Below, one piece after another: positions 1 through 4,335 of a DNA stretch of 6,777 nucleotides. The translations under genes were made by a program, and so were the position numbers. Each line of letters opens with the position of its first letter. Within the stretch, counting starts at the first letter, position 1. The notes beneath the pieces are model-generated. The model ran no database searches, was not told where the DNA came from, and saw nothing but the letters and a program-made list of their open reading frames with translations. The DNA comes from Zoogloeaceae bacterium (lineage in GTDB: Bacteria > Pseudomonadota > Gammaproteobacteria > Burkholderiales > Rhodocyclaceae), in NCBI GenBank assembly GCA_031259605.1, contig JAIRLE010000123.1:1-6777 (forward strand), given 5' to 3'.

Positions 1-19
1 CCAGTCGCCAAATAAGAGC

Positions 20-136
20 CTGTTCATCGTAAAACCAACTCCGGTTTGAAACCTTCGCGCCTTTCTTGAGGGGAGAGAAACCCTTTCCCAATGGAGTTGG
101 ACCGACAGCCCTGAAGGACTGTCGCTAATTTTTGCT
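20..136 (+). repeat. Left arm of a long inverted repeat
   Basis: Two blocks are found again, inverted, at 852-1022. Block 20-53 (beginning CTGTTCATCGTAAAACC) is the exact reverse complement of 989-1022, 34 of 34 bases. Block 85-136 matches the reverse complement of 852-903 at 51 of 52 bases; the single difference is in the hairpin near 118. The bases between the blocks (54-84) are recognisably related (TTGAGGGGAGAGAAACCC against TCGAGGGGAAAGAACCCC) but this arm lacks the palindrome present in the right arm. The arms flank the tRNA-Pro region. They may be two insertions of one dispersed element or the ends of one composite element; the window cannot decide. Confidence 0.9.
103..133 (+). terminator. 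Terminator-like hairpin in the left arm
   Basis: CGACAGCCC (103-111) pairs with GGACTGTCG (116-124) around a TGAA loop, with one C-A mismatch. It is followed after CTAA by TTTTT (129-133). This resembles an intrinsic terminator acting on plus-strand transcription entering from the left, although the T-run begins four bases after the stem. It lies within the repeated arm, so the terminator is part of the element and not necessarily the native end of a neighbouring gene. Confidence 0.45.
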
Positions 137-145
137 CAGGGGTTT

Positions 146-258
146 CCCTCTCCCGCTCGCGGGAGAGGGGCGGCGATTCATCCCTGAACCGTATTTTCCG
201 GGGTGAATCGCCCCCTCATCCGCACTCTGGGTGCCTTCTCCCCTGAAGGGAGAGAAGG
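146..258 (-). repeat. CCCTCTCCC-type palindromic intergenic repeat, copy 1
   Basis: Three nested or adjacent inverted repeats are visible: CCCTCTCCCG (146-155) with CGGGAGAGGG (160-169); GGCGATTCA (172-180) with TGAATCGCC (204-212), extended by CCC/GGG across a T-G wobble; and CCTTCTC (234-240) with GAGAAGG (252-258). Read on the minus strand, its order of elements (CTTCTCTCCC, AGGGGAGAAGGC, CGGATGAGGGGGCG, ATTCACCCCGG, then CCCTCTCCCGC) matches the repeat inside pilX at 3473-3607, so they are two copies of one family of roughly 120-140 bp. A 10-bp inverted pair GCCTGTTCAT (18-27) and ATGAACAGGC (292-301) brackets this copy together with the left arm. Confidence 0.75.
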
Positions 259-279
259 AAAACCTGGCGCTTCCCACGA

Positions 280-292
280 CAATCCGGGATCA
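280..292 (+). repeat. 13-bp direct repeat, paired with 840-852
   Basis: CAATCCGGGATCA occurs here and again at 840-852 in the same orientation. Both copies sit about 30-40 bases beyond a GGGAGAG...GAAGGAA hairpin end, so they probably mark a shared outer segment of the repeat family. After the 13-mer the sequences diverge: here it runs into TGAACAGG, and at 852 it runs straight into the right inverted-repeat arm. Confidence 0.7.
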
Positions 293-484
293 TGAACAGG
301 CGCCAAGGCGCAATAATCCGCCTAGAACCTGCATGGTCACTGTGTTGTCTGTCGACAAACCCATGCGACGACTGGCGAGTAATTCCGTCGGCGGCGGTCG
401 CGGTTGTGTACGCGAATTGCCGATGGCGAGAGGGCTGTGATTGAACCCCCGGACGCCGAGGTGTTCCAGCCTTTGTGGATAAGA

Positions 485-561
485 TGGTCGGGGCGGCGGG
501 ATTCGAACTCGCGACCCCTTGCACCCCATGCAAGTGCGCTACCAGACTGCGCCACGCCCCG
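485..561 (-). tRNA. tRNA-Pro(GGG)
   Basis: Read on the minus strand, this 77-base gene gives a complete cloverleaf. The acceptor stem is CGGGGCG (561-555) with CGCCCCG (495-489), followed by discriminator A and an encoded CCA (488-485). The D stem is GCGC/GCGC around AGTCTGGTA. The anticodon stem is CTTGC/GCAAG with loop ATGGGGT, giving anticodon GGG at 527-525. The T arm contains GTTCGAATC. The first base C1 paired with G72 and the ATGGGGT loop are typical of proline tRNAs and closely resemble the E. coli GGG isoacceptor. This tRNA reads CCC and CCU codons. It is transcribed away from the pilus operon and stands alone, with no neighbouring tRNA in the window. Confidence 0.97.
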
Positions 562-574
562 ACACAAGGGTGCG

Positions 575-603
575 AGTATATAAGGTTGAGTTGCCGATCG
601 CAA
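575..603 (-). promoter_or_regulatory. Sigma70-type promoter of tRNA-Pro
   Basis: On the minus strand TTGCGA (603-598) is followed after exactly 17 bases by TATACT (580-575), within the AT-rich TTATATACT. The first tRNA base is at 561, so transcription would start only about six or seven bases before the mature 5' end. The discriminator after the -10 box begins with CGC, the GC-rich pattern usual for stringently controlled stable-RNA promoters. Spacing and position make this a convincing call. Confidence 0.8.
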
Positions 604-851
604 GGATTGGAGGAGAGCAGCGCAGGGCGGTTGCGCCATCTTTCCCTGATTCCAGGCGCGGATATGCGGGTTTGAGGTTTTTGCTGGTTTGCGTCCGCGC
701 CGTTGGTGCGCCCCCCTCTTTCGTCCCTGTCGGGACACGCTCTCCTGTAAACGGGAGAGAGAAAGGCAAGCGTCGGCGCAGGTTTTACCCTCTCCCGCTT
801 CGTGGGAGAGGGAGAAGGAACATTGAACGCTTCTTCCGGCAATCCGGGATC
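604..851. other. Noncoding spacer with degenerate repeat copies
   Basis: This stretch between the tRNA promoter and the right arm holds no supported gene. Its left half (604-720) shows nothing I can name. Its right half carries a short palindrome GTCCC-TGTC-GGGAC (723-736) and two CCCTCTCCC-type hairpins described separately, followed by the second copy of CAATCCGGGATCA (840-852). Confidence 0.55.
740..812. repeat. Two degenerate CCCTCTCCC-type hairpins
   Basis: The first hairpin, CTCTCCTGT (740-748) against ACGGGAGAG (751-759), is imperfect. The second, CCCTCTCCC (788-796) against GGGAGAGGG (804-812), is a perfect 9-bp stem with a GCTTCGT loop. They belong to the same family as the hairpins at 146-169 and 3583-3606 but lack the connecting sequence of the full copies, so this looks like a decayed or partial copy. 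Confidence 0.65.
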
Positions 852-854
852 AGC

Positions 855-885
855 AAAAATTAGCGACAGCCCTTCAGGGCTGTCG
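855..885 (-). terminator. Terminator-like hairpin in the right arm
   Basis: On the minus strand CGACAGCCC (885-877) and GGGCTGTCG (872-864) form a perfect 9-bp stem with a TGAA loop, followed by CTAA and TTTTT (859-855). It would act on leftward transcripts coming from the right. It is the inverted copy of the element at 103-133, and here the stem has no mismatch. Confidence 0.45.
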
Positions 886-931
886 GTCCAACTCCATTGG
901 GAAGGGGGTTCTTTCCCCTCGAGAATGGCTA

Positions 932-967
932 CGGTCGAGACCCCGGTTTCGGCCGGGGTCTCGACCG
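932..967. repeat. Perfect 15-bp palindrome inside the right arm
   Basis: CGGTCGAGACCCCGG (932-946) is exactly complementary to CCGGGGTCTCGACCG (953-967) around a six-base loop TTTCGG. The left arm has no counterpart, so either this palindrome was inserted into the right arm or it was lost from the left. No T-run follows on either strand, so an intrinsic terminator is unlikely. Confidence 0.85.
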
Positions 968-1066
968 CAGCGCCTTTCGTGCGGGCGGGGTTTCAAACCG
1001 GAGTTGGTTTTACGATGAACAGCTTCTGCGAACGACGAAATTTTCTCCACTTTTCATTGCGTCCAG

Positions 1067-1081
1067 TGGCGTGATATTTGC
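1067..1081 (+). promoter_or_regulatory. Possible sigma54 (-24/-12) promoter element
   Basis: TGGCGTGATATTTGC matches the sigma54 pattern TGGCACG-N4-TTGC in the invariant GG and GC, with the required 10-base separation and full TGGC and TTGC halves; only two central bases deviate. Transcription would begin near 1093 and give a leader of about 160 bases. Sigma54 with PilR controls pilA in many species, so the element is plausible beside pilus genes. A short hairpin, CGGCGGC-AAA-GCCGCCG (1081-1097), overlaps the expected start. No upstream PilR site was recognised, so this remains a motif match only. Confidence 0.35.
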
Positions 1082-1142
1082 GGCGGCAAAGCCGCCGGTA
1101 ATCCATTTGCCATTATTTTCTGCCCGCCACCCTCTGGAATCG

Positions 1143-1172
1143 ACCGTTTATCGCGGGGACTTGACCGTTCGT
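1143..1172 (+). promoter_or_regulatory. Tandem LytTR/AlgR-type binding boxes
   Basis: Two 9-bp direct repeats, ACCGTTTAT (1143-1151) and ACCGTTCGT (1164-1172), are separated by 12 bases, a 21-base period or two helical turns. This is the published pattern for LytTR-domain response regulators: paired [TA][AC][CA]GTTN[AG][TG] boxes 12-13 bases apart. Bases 1165-1173 read CCGTTCGTC, the core AlgR site described at Pseudomonas algD. AlgR activates the equivalent fimU minor-pilin operon in Pseudomonas aeruginosa, so both motif and position fit. The boxes end about 10 bases before the -35 position implied by the TATAAA at 1206, a normal place for an activator. Confidence 0.6.
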
Positions 1173-1205
1173 CTGGCGATGCGCGCGGATTTCCATGACA
1201 ACGAG

Positions 1206-1211
1206 TATAAA
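1206..1211 (+). promoter_or_regulatory. Candidate -10 element of the pilus operon
   Basis: TATAAA lies 47 bases before the fimT start and would give a start near 1218 and a leader of about 35 bases. The -35 position 17 bases upstream (1183-1188, GCGCGG) has no consensus match, which is expected if transcription depends on an activator bound at the LytTR boxes. Support comes mainly from the spacing to those boxes. Confidence 0.4.
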
Positions 1212-1252
1212 CAGGTCGCATGTGCGGGAGGCGGTGTTTTTTGGAGAATGTC

Positions 1253-1786
1253 ATGAAAGATTTTAACAAGATGCGCGGGTTTACGCTGATCGAGTTGATG
1301 ATCGTGGTGATTCTGATCGTCATTTTTGCGGCGTTTGCGGTGCCTTCCTTCAAGCATCGGCTGGAACGGACGAAGGTGGAATCCTATACGGACGAATTCC
1401 TGACGGCCTTGCGTTACGCGCGCAGCGAGGCAATTACCCGCGGGACGGAGGTGTCGCTTGCGCCGATCAATGCCACGCTGGATAAAGGCTGGAACGTGAA
1501 GACAGTGAATTTTGGCGGCAGTGAGGTTTTTTTGCGCGAGCACAACGCCTTGAATGGCGTGAAGATTTGCACGGAAACGAATGATTGCGGGAGGACGATA
1601 GCGTTTACCTTCACGCCCAGGGGCAGCATGAAAGTCCAGGTGGATGGCGCGGATCATCCCGCTGGCCTCAAGCTTTTGGTGCGTCCCAATACCTACAACA
1701 ATGTGCCGGGCGACTCGTCGGTAGGCACGGCGCTGTTGCTGGAAGTCAATACGCTGGGTCACGCCAGAATTTCCAATGCCGTTTGA
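1253..1786 (+). CDS. fimT: FimT/FimU (GspH-like) minor pilin
   Basis: This 177-residue prepilin-like protein belongs to the GspH/FimT family. The leader MKDFNKMRG is followed by FTLIELMIVVILIVIFAAFAV, so prepilin peptidase should cut after Gly9 and leave Phe1 with Glu at mature position 5. The rest fits the GspH/FimT globular domain: LTALRYARSEAITRG (50-64), Trp80, a Cys106-Cys112 pair likely to form a disulfide, and the C-terminal LLLEVNTLGHARIS strand. The start is set by GGAG (1243-1246) six bases before ATG; further upstream codons lack a ribosome-binding site and would lengthen the leader. By family, FimT/FimU joins PilV, PilW and PilX in the inner-membrane complex that primes pilus assembly and sits at the pilus tip. 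Some FimT proteins also bind DNA during uptake, but no basic tail is seen here, so that is unproven. First gene of the operon. Confidence 0.9.
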   Translation: MKDFNKMRGFTLIELMIVVILIVIFAAFAVPSFKHRLERTKVESYTDEFLTALRYARSEAITRGTEVSLAPINATLDKGWNVKTVNFGGSEVFLREHNALNGVKICTETNDCGRTIAFTFTPRGSMKVQVDGADHPAGLKLLVRPNTYNNVPGDSSVGTALLLEVNTLGHARISNAV

Positions 1787-1801
1787 TTCGTGAGGCTCAT
1801 C

Positions 1802-2299
1802 ATGCGCAATTCATCTTTTTCTTCTCCTGCCTCGATGCGGGGTTTTACGTTGCTGGAAGTGCTGGTGGCGGTGGTTATCCTGGCCATTGGCATACTGGGT
1901 CTGGTGGGATTGCAGACATCTTCGCTGAAGCAGAACCAAAACGCGATGGCGCGCACGGTGGCGGTGGAATACGCAAATGCCATCATGGACAAGATGCGCA
2001 GCAATCCCGGGGAAGCGGCGCGGGGTTATTACAACGTCAAGGCGGATGGCTCGCGTCTGAGTCCGCCGGATTCGCAGGCCGGCAGGGACGTGAAGCTGTG
2101 GCATGACAACCTGATGAAGGCGCTGCCGGAGGCAAGGGTGCAGGTGTGCAACGTCAAGGGCGAGACGGCGGGCGAGACGCAATGCGGTACGGAAGGCGAT
2201 TACGCCATGGTGTGCATCCGCTGGGATCAGGCGGGAGGCGGGGCGGATCCGTTGTTCGAGGCCAATACCCAGCAATTTTATCTGGCGGGGCGGATATGA
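1802..2299 (+). CDS. pilV: PilV minor pilin
   Basis: A 165-residue prepilin-like protein of the PilV (GspI-like) family. The 14-residue leader ends ...SMRG and is followed by FTLLEVLVAVVILAIGILGL, with Glu at mature position 5 and the family hallmark GLVGLQTSSLKQNQ. The globular part contains WHDNLMKALPEARVQVC, typical of PilV, and three cysteines (116, 128, 138). ATG at 1802 is chosen over the in-frame GTG at 1790 because GAGG (1792-1795) lies six bases before it. It begins 15 bases after the fimT stop, and its stop overlaps the pilW start (ATGA), which indicates translational coupling. It is expected to act with FimT, PilW and PilX in the tip priming complex beneath PilY1. Confidence 0.9.
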   Translation: MRNSSFSSPASMRGFTLLEVLVAVVILAIGILGLVGLQTSSLKQNQNAMARTVAVEYANAIMDKMRSNPGEAARGYYNVKADGSRLSPPDSQAGRDVKLWHDNLMKALPEARVQVCNVKGETAGETQCGTEGDYAMVCIRWDQAGGGADPLFEANTQQFYLAGRI

Positions 2300-3402
2300 A
2301 AACCCCGCGAAAAAATCCCTCGGGTTCTTTTCCGGCTTCTTTCCGGACTCAGGGCGGGTTTACCATCATCGAGCTGATGGTGGCGGCGTTCATCGGGTTG
2401 CTGGTGCTGATGGCGGTTTCCTATGCCTTTGTGGGCGGGCGTCATACATATGTATTGAACAGCGAGATGATGCGCATGCAGGAAAACGCGCGCGCGGTGC
2501 TGGAAACCATCCGGCGTGACGCGCGCATGGCGGCTTTTCACGGCTGCGCAAAGATTGATGAGGTGACGAACCTGTCCAGCAGGATAAGCGCGGAGGAGTT
2601 TGCGCGTTTCAAGGAAGGTGGGATTTACGTGCAGAACGGCGGTTATGCTGGCGCAATGTCCGGCATGTCGTACAGCGGGGGTCTGGAGATTCACGGTGTG
2701 CGGGCGAACGCGGCCGAGGCCAGCGTGCAGAAGGAATTCATCGCCAATAATGACAATACGATAAGCATCGCGGGCGGCGCGCTGGCGAGCCAGTTCATGG
2801 CGGATGATTACAGTCATGCGCGGGTGTTGCTCAGCGATTGCACTGGCGGGGTTTTCATGAATCTTGTTGGCGCTGGCGCGGATACGCTCAGTGTTTCGAG
2901 TTCGGGCGGCGACAGCGCGCAATTGTTCGCGCGCGGCGCGCAGGTGTTCCTGTATGCGCTGCCGCGCACCTTTCGCGTTCAGGAAAGCGCGGATGCGTAT
3001 GAGGGCTACGTGGCGCGTCCGATAGGCTCGTTGTATTACAACGAAGGCGGGCTGGCGGAGAAGACGGATCCGGAAGAGTTGGCGCGCGGCGTGGAGGCTT
3101 TTCGCGTGTGTCTGGTGGCTGGGGATAACAAGCTGAAGCCCTGGCAGACCGCGACGGCGGACGAAAAAAAGAACGCGATGCAGGCGCAGGTGGATCTGGT
3201 GCTGGTTTCGCAGCGGCCGGAGGTGTTGCCGGAGGTGACGAGCTACAAGATGCGCATGTGCGGCGAAACCGATCCGGATACCGTGAGCTATGAAGTGCTG
3301 GATCGGCGTTTGCGGCGGCTTTTTTCCGCGACCATTGCCTTGCGCAACAAGATTACGGATATCAACAAGCCCGTTGAGGCGCATGATTCCGCGGCGGATT
3401 GA
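2296..3402 (+). CDS. pilW: PilW minor pilin
   Basis: A 368-residue PilW-family prepilin, the usual large size for this GspJ-like subunit. A 21-residue leader ending RTQGG precedes FTIIELMVAAFIGLLVLMAVS, giving cleavage after Gly21 and Glu26 at mature position 5. The QENARAVLETIRRDARMAAFHGC segment (62-84) is a strong PilW signature, and the C terminus carries RRLFSATIALRNK (340-352), also typical. The ATG overlaps the pilV stop by four bases and has only a weak GGCGGGG upstream, so translation probably depends on coupling. The frame is intact. In the family PilW contacts PilX and supports PilY1 at the pilus tip. Confidence 0.92.
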   Translation: MKTPRKNPSGSFPASFRTQGGFTIIELMVAAFIGLLVLMAVSYAFVGGRHTYVLNSEMMRMQENARAVLETIRRDARMAAFHGCAKIDEVTNLSSRISAEEFARFKEGGIYVQNGGYAGAMSGMSYSGGLEIHGVRANAAEASVQKEFIANNDNTISIAGGALASQFMADDYSHARVLLSDCTGGVFMNLVGAGADTLSVSSSGGDSAQLFARGAQVFLYALPRTFRVQESADAYEGYVARPIGSLYYNEGGLAEKTDPEELARGVEAFRVCLVAGDNKLKPWQTATADEKKNAMQAQVDLVLVSQRPEVLPEVTSYKMRMCGETDPDTVSYEVLDRRLRRLFSATIALRNKITDINKPVEAHDSAAD

Positions 3403-3415
3403 GGAGGGCATCGAA

Positions 3416-4234
3416 ATGGACGGAAAAAACTTCATCGAGGCAGGCATCTTCGGACAGGCGCGGTTTGTTTTCCCTTCTCCCTCTTCAGGGGGAGAAGGCG
3501 CCCGGAGGACGGATGATGGGGCGGTTCACTCCGGGGAATGCCGTTCAATATGCGCCGTCGTCCCTCTCCCGGCCTTCGGCCACCCTCTCCCGCAAGCGGG
3601 CGAGGGGAGGCGAGCGGGGCTGCGCCCATACAAAGCCGGGGAGAGGCTGGTGTGCGCCGCTTCCCGGCAGCAAGGCGCGGCGCTGGTCATTGGGTTGATC
3701 ATGCTGATCCTGATCACCATTGTCAGTCTTTCGGTGATGCAGGGCGTGCGCGAGCAGGAATCCATGTCGGGCAACGCGGGGCGTTTGGCCAGGGCCTTTG
3801 AGAAGGCGGAGGCGGGCTTGCGCGGTGTGGAAAACGAATACTTGTACGCAAAGATTCCAATCGAGCAGGAACCGGGCGTGTGCAAGGTCAATGAAGATGT
3901 GGAGGCGGGCGCGGGAAACTACTACCTGTGGACGGCGTGTAATGTGAGTGGCGGCGGGCCGCGGGATTTCACCAAGCTGTCGGGCTGGAAGGATGGCGGC
4001 GGCAATGCCGCGCACAAGGTCTATCGCGTCGCGCTGTATGGCGGGGCGGCTTCGCCGTGGTACGTGGTGGAGCAGTTGCCCAATGCCAAGTCGAGCAGTA
4101 CCTTGAGTGTGAATAACCAGTATGCCAAGTTCGACATGGAAGTGCTGCGCGTCACGGCGCTGGGCGCGGACACCGACGATCCGGCCACGGCTTCGGCGGT
4201 GGCGGTGTTGCAGTCCGTTGTGGTGCGGCAGTAG
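3416..4234 (+). CDS. pilX: PilX minor pilin with repeat-derived N-terminal extension
   Basis: The PilX core is clear: RQQG followed by AALVIGLIMLILITIVSLSV, then SMSGNAGRLARAFEKAEAGLR (117-136), the PilX N-terminal signature, and a Cys156-Cys175 pair. Mature position 5 is not Glu, as is common in PilX and GspK-like subunits. ATG 3416 follows AGGAGG (3402-3407) by eight bases, 13 bases after the pilW stop, and predicts 272 residues. That start places the peptidase site at Gly87, far beyond the usual leader of about 6-25 residues. Residues about 19-64 are encoded by a CCCTCTCCC-type repeat and look like translated repeat (FVFPSPSSGGEG, FGHPLPQAGEG). GTG 3650, with GGGGAG (3638-3643) before it, would give 194 residues and a normal 9-residue leader, MCAASRQQG. 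I favour GTG 3650 as a functional start, but both are possible. PilX is expected at the pilus tip with PilW and PilY1. Confidence 0.88.
   Translation: MDGKNFIEAGIFGQARFVFPSPSSGGEGARRTDDGAVHSGECRSICAVVPLPAFGHPLPQAGEGRRAGLRPYKAGERLVCAASRQQGAALVIGLIMLILITIVSLSVMQGVREQESMSGNAGRLARAFEKAEAGLRGVENEYLYAKIPIEQEPGVCKVNEDVEAGAGNYYLWTACNVSGGGPRDFTKLSGWKDGGGNAAHKVYRVALYGGAASPWYVVEQLPNAKSSSTLSVNNQYAKFDMEVLRVTALGADTDDPATASAVAVLQSVVVRQ
3473..3607 (+). repeat. CCCTCTCCC-type repeat, copy inside pilX
   Basis: CCTTCTCCC (3473-3481) pairs with GGGAGAAGG (3490-3498). Next come GCGCCCGGAGGACGGATGAT and CGGTTCACTCCGG, then GGCC-TTC-GGCC (3571-3581) and an interrupted stem CCCTCTCCCGC (3583-3593) with GCGGGCGAGGG (3596-3606). 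The order matches copy 1 (146-258) read on the minus strand. It lies wholly within the open pilX frame and introduces no stop codon in that frame. Exact ends are uncertain; the repeat may extend to about 3645. Confidence 0.8.
3638..3652 (+). promoter_or_regulatory. Internal ribosome-binding site and GTG start in pilX
   Basis: GGGGAG (3638-3643) is followed after six bases by GTG (3650-3652) in the pilX frame. Initiation here gives a leader MCAASRQQG, the normal length for a type IV prepilin. The site lies at or just beyond the right end of the inserted repeat, so it may be what keeps the gene functional. Confidence 0.5.
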
Positions 4235-4255
4235 GGGCAACCCTTGTGGTTGCCC
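4235..4255 (+). repeat. Perfect hairpin immediately after pilX
   Basis: GGGCAACC (4235-4242) pairs with GGTTGCCC (4248-4255) around CTTGT. The stem begins on the base after the pilX TAG. No T-run follows, so it is not a standard intrinsic terminator. It could slow polymerase, protect the upstream message from 3' decay or be a small mobile palindrome; sequences of the form GTAGGGGC-N-GCCC are common dispersed repeats in bacteria. It sits in the widest gap of the operon (101 bases) and may set the level of pilY1 relative to the minor pilins. Confidence 0.6.
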
Positions 4256-4335
4256 GGGAATCAGGAAACAGGAATCGGACGCGGACGCGCGACAGGCATC
4301 CGCGAACGGCATGAATGGCATGAAGGAGAAGGAAG

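Larger units (their letters stand above)
1..484. other. Repeat-rich noncoding region left of the tRNA
   Basis: No open frame here has a recognisable protein, a credible ribosome-binding site or a pilus-like codon pattern; the open frames cross palindromic repeats and the tRNA. The stretch holds the left inverted-repeat arm (20-136), one full copy of the CCCTCTCCC-type repeat (146-258) and then about 180 bases (301-484) of unassigned sequence downstream of the tRNA 3' end. On the minus strand the last part can fold as an imperfect stem (GGCTG near 471 with CAGCC near 434, plus GAAC/GTTC inside), but no T-run follows, so I do not call it a terminator. No end of an upstream gene could be identified. 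Confidence 0.6.
852..1022 (-). repeat. Right arm of the long inverted repeat
   Basis: Blocks 852-903 and 989-1022 are the inverted counterparts of 85-136 and 20-53 (51/52 and 34/34 bases). The connecting part is longer than in the left arm because of a large palindrome (932-967) and its flanks. Its outer end (1022) lies only 230 bases before fimT, so the arm forms the left limit of the pilus operon's control region. Confidence 0.9.

Noticed and set aside
434..484. Second tRNA or duplicated tRNA 3' end (attachment site) beside tRNA-Pro
   Set aside because: The GGGGGTTCAATC-like string on the minus strand resembles a T arm, but no matching acceptor or anticodon arm exists, and no repeat of the tRNA 3' end was found in the window.
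146..812. CRISPR-like array from the recurring CCCTCTCCC hairpins
   Set aside because: Spacing is irregular, copies differ in orientation and sequence, and there are no uniform spacers; they are dispersed palindromic repeats.
216..842. Minus-strand 208-residue and overlapping smaller frames across the tRNA region
   Set aside because: They read through the tRNA gene and the palindromic repeats, and lack a convincing ribosome-binding site or domain.
1161..1166. TTGACC as a -35 element for fimT
   Set aside because: No -10-like hexamer lies 16-18 bases downstream (the sequence there is CGCGGA); the bases are better explained as part of the second LytTR box.
1248..1256. ATG-TCA-TGA mini-frame overlapping the fimT start
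   Set aside because: Its ATG is only one base after the GGAG, too close for initiation, so translational coupling through it is unlikely.
2278..3447. 389-residue minus-strand open frame opposite pilW
   Set aside because: The plus strand encodes PilW with strong family signatures across the same bases; the antisense product is rich in His and Arg and resembles no family.
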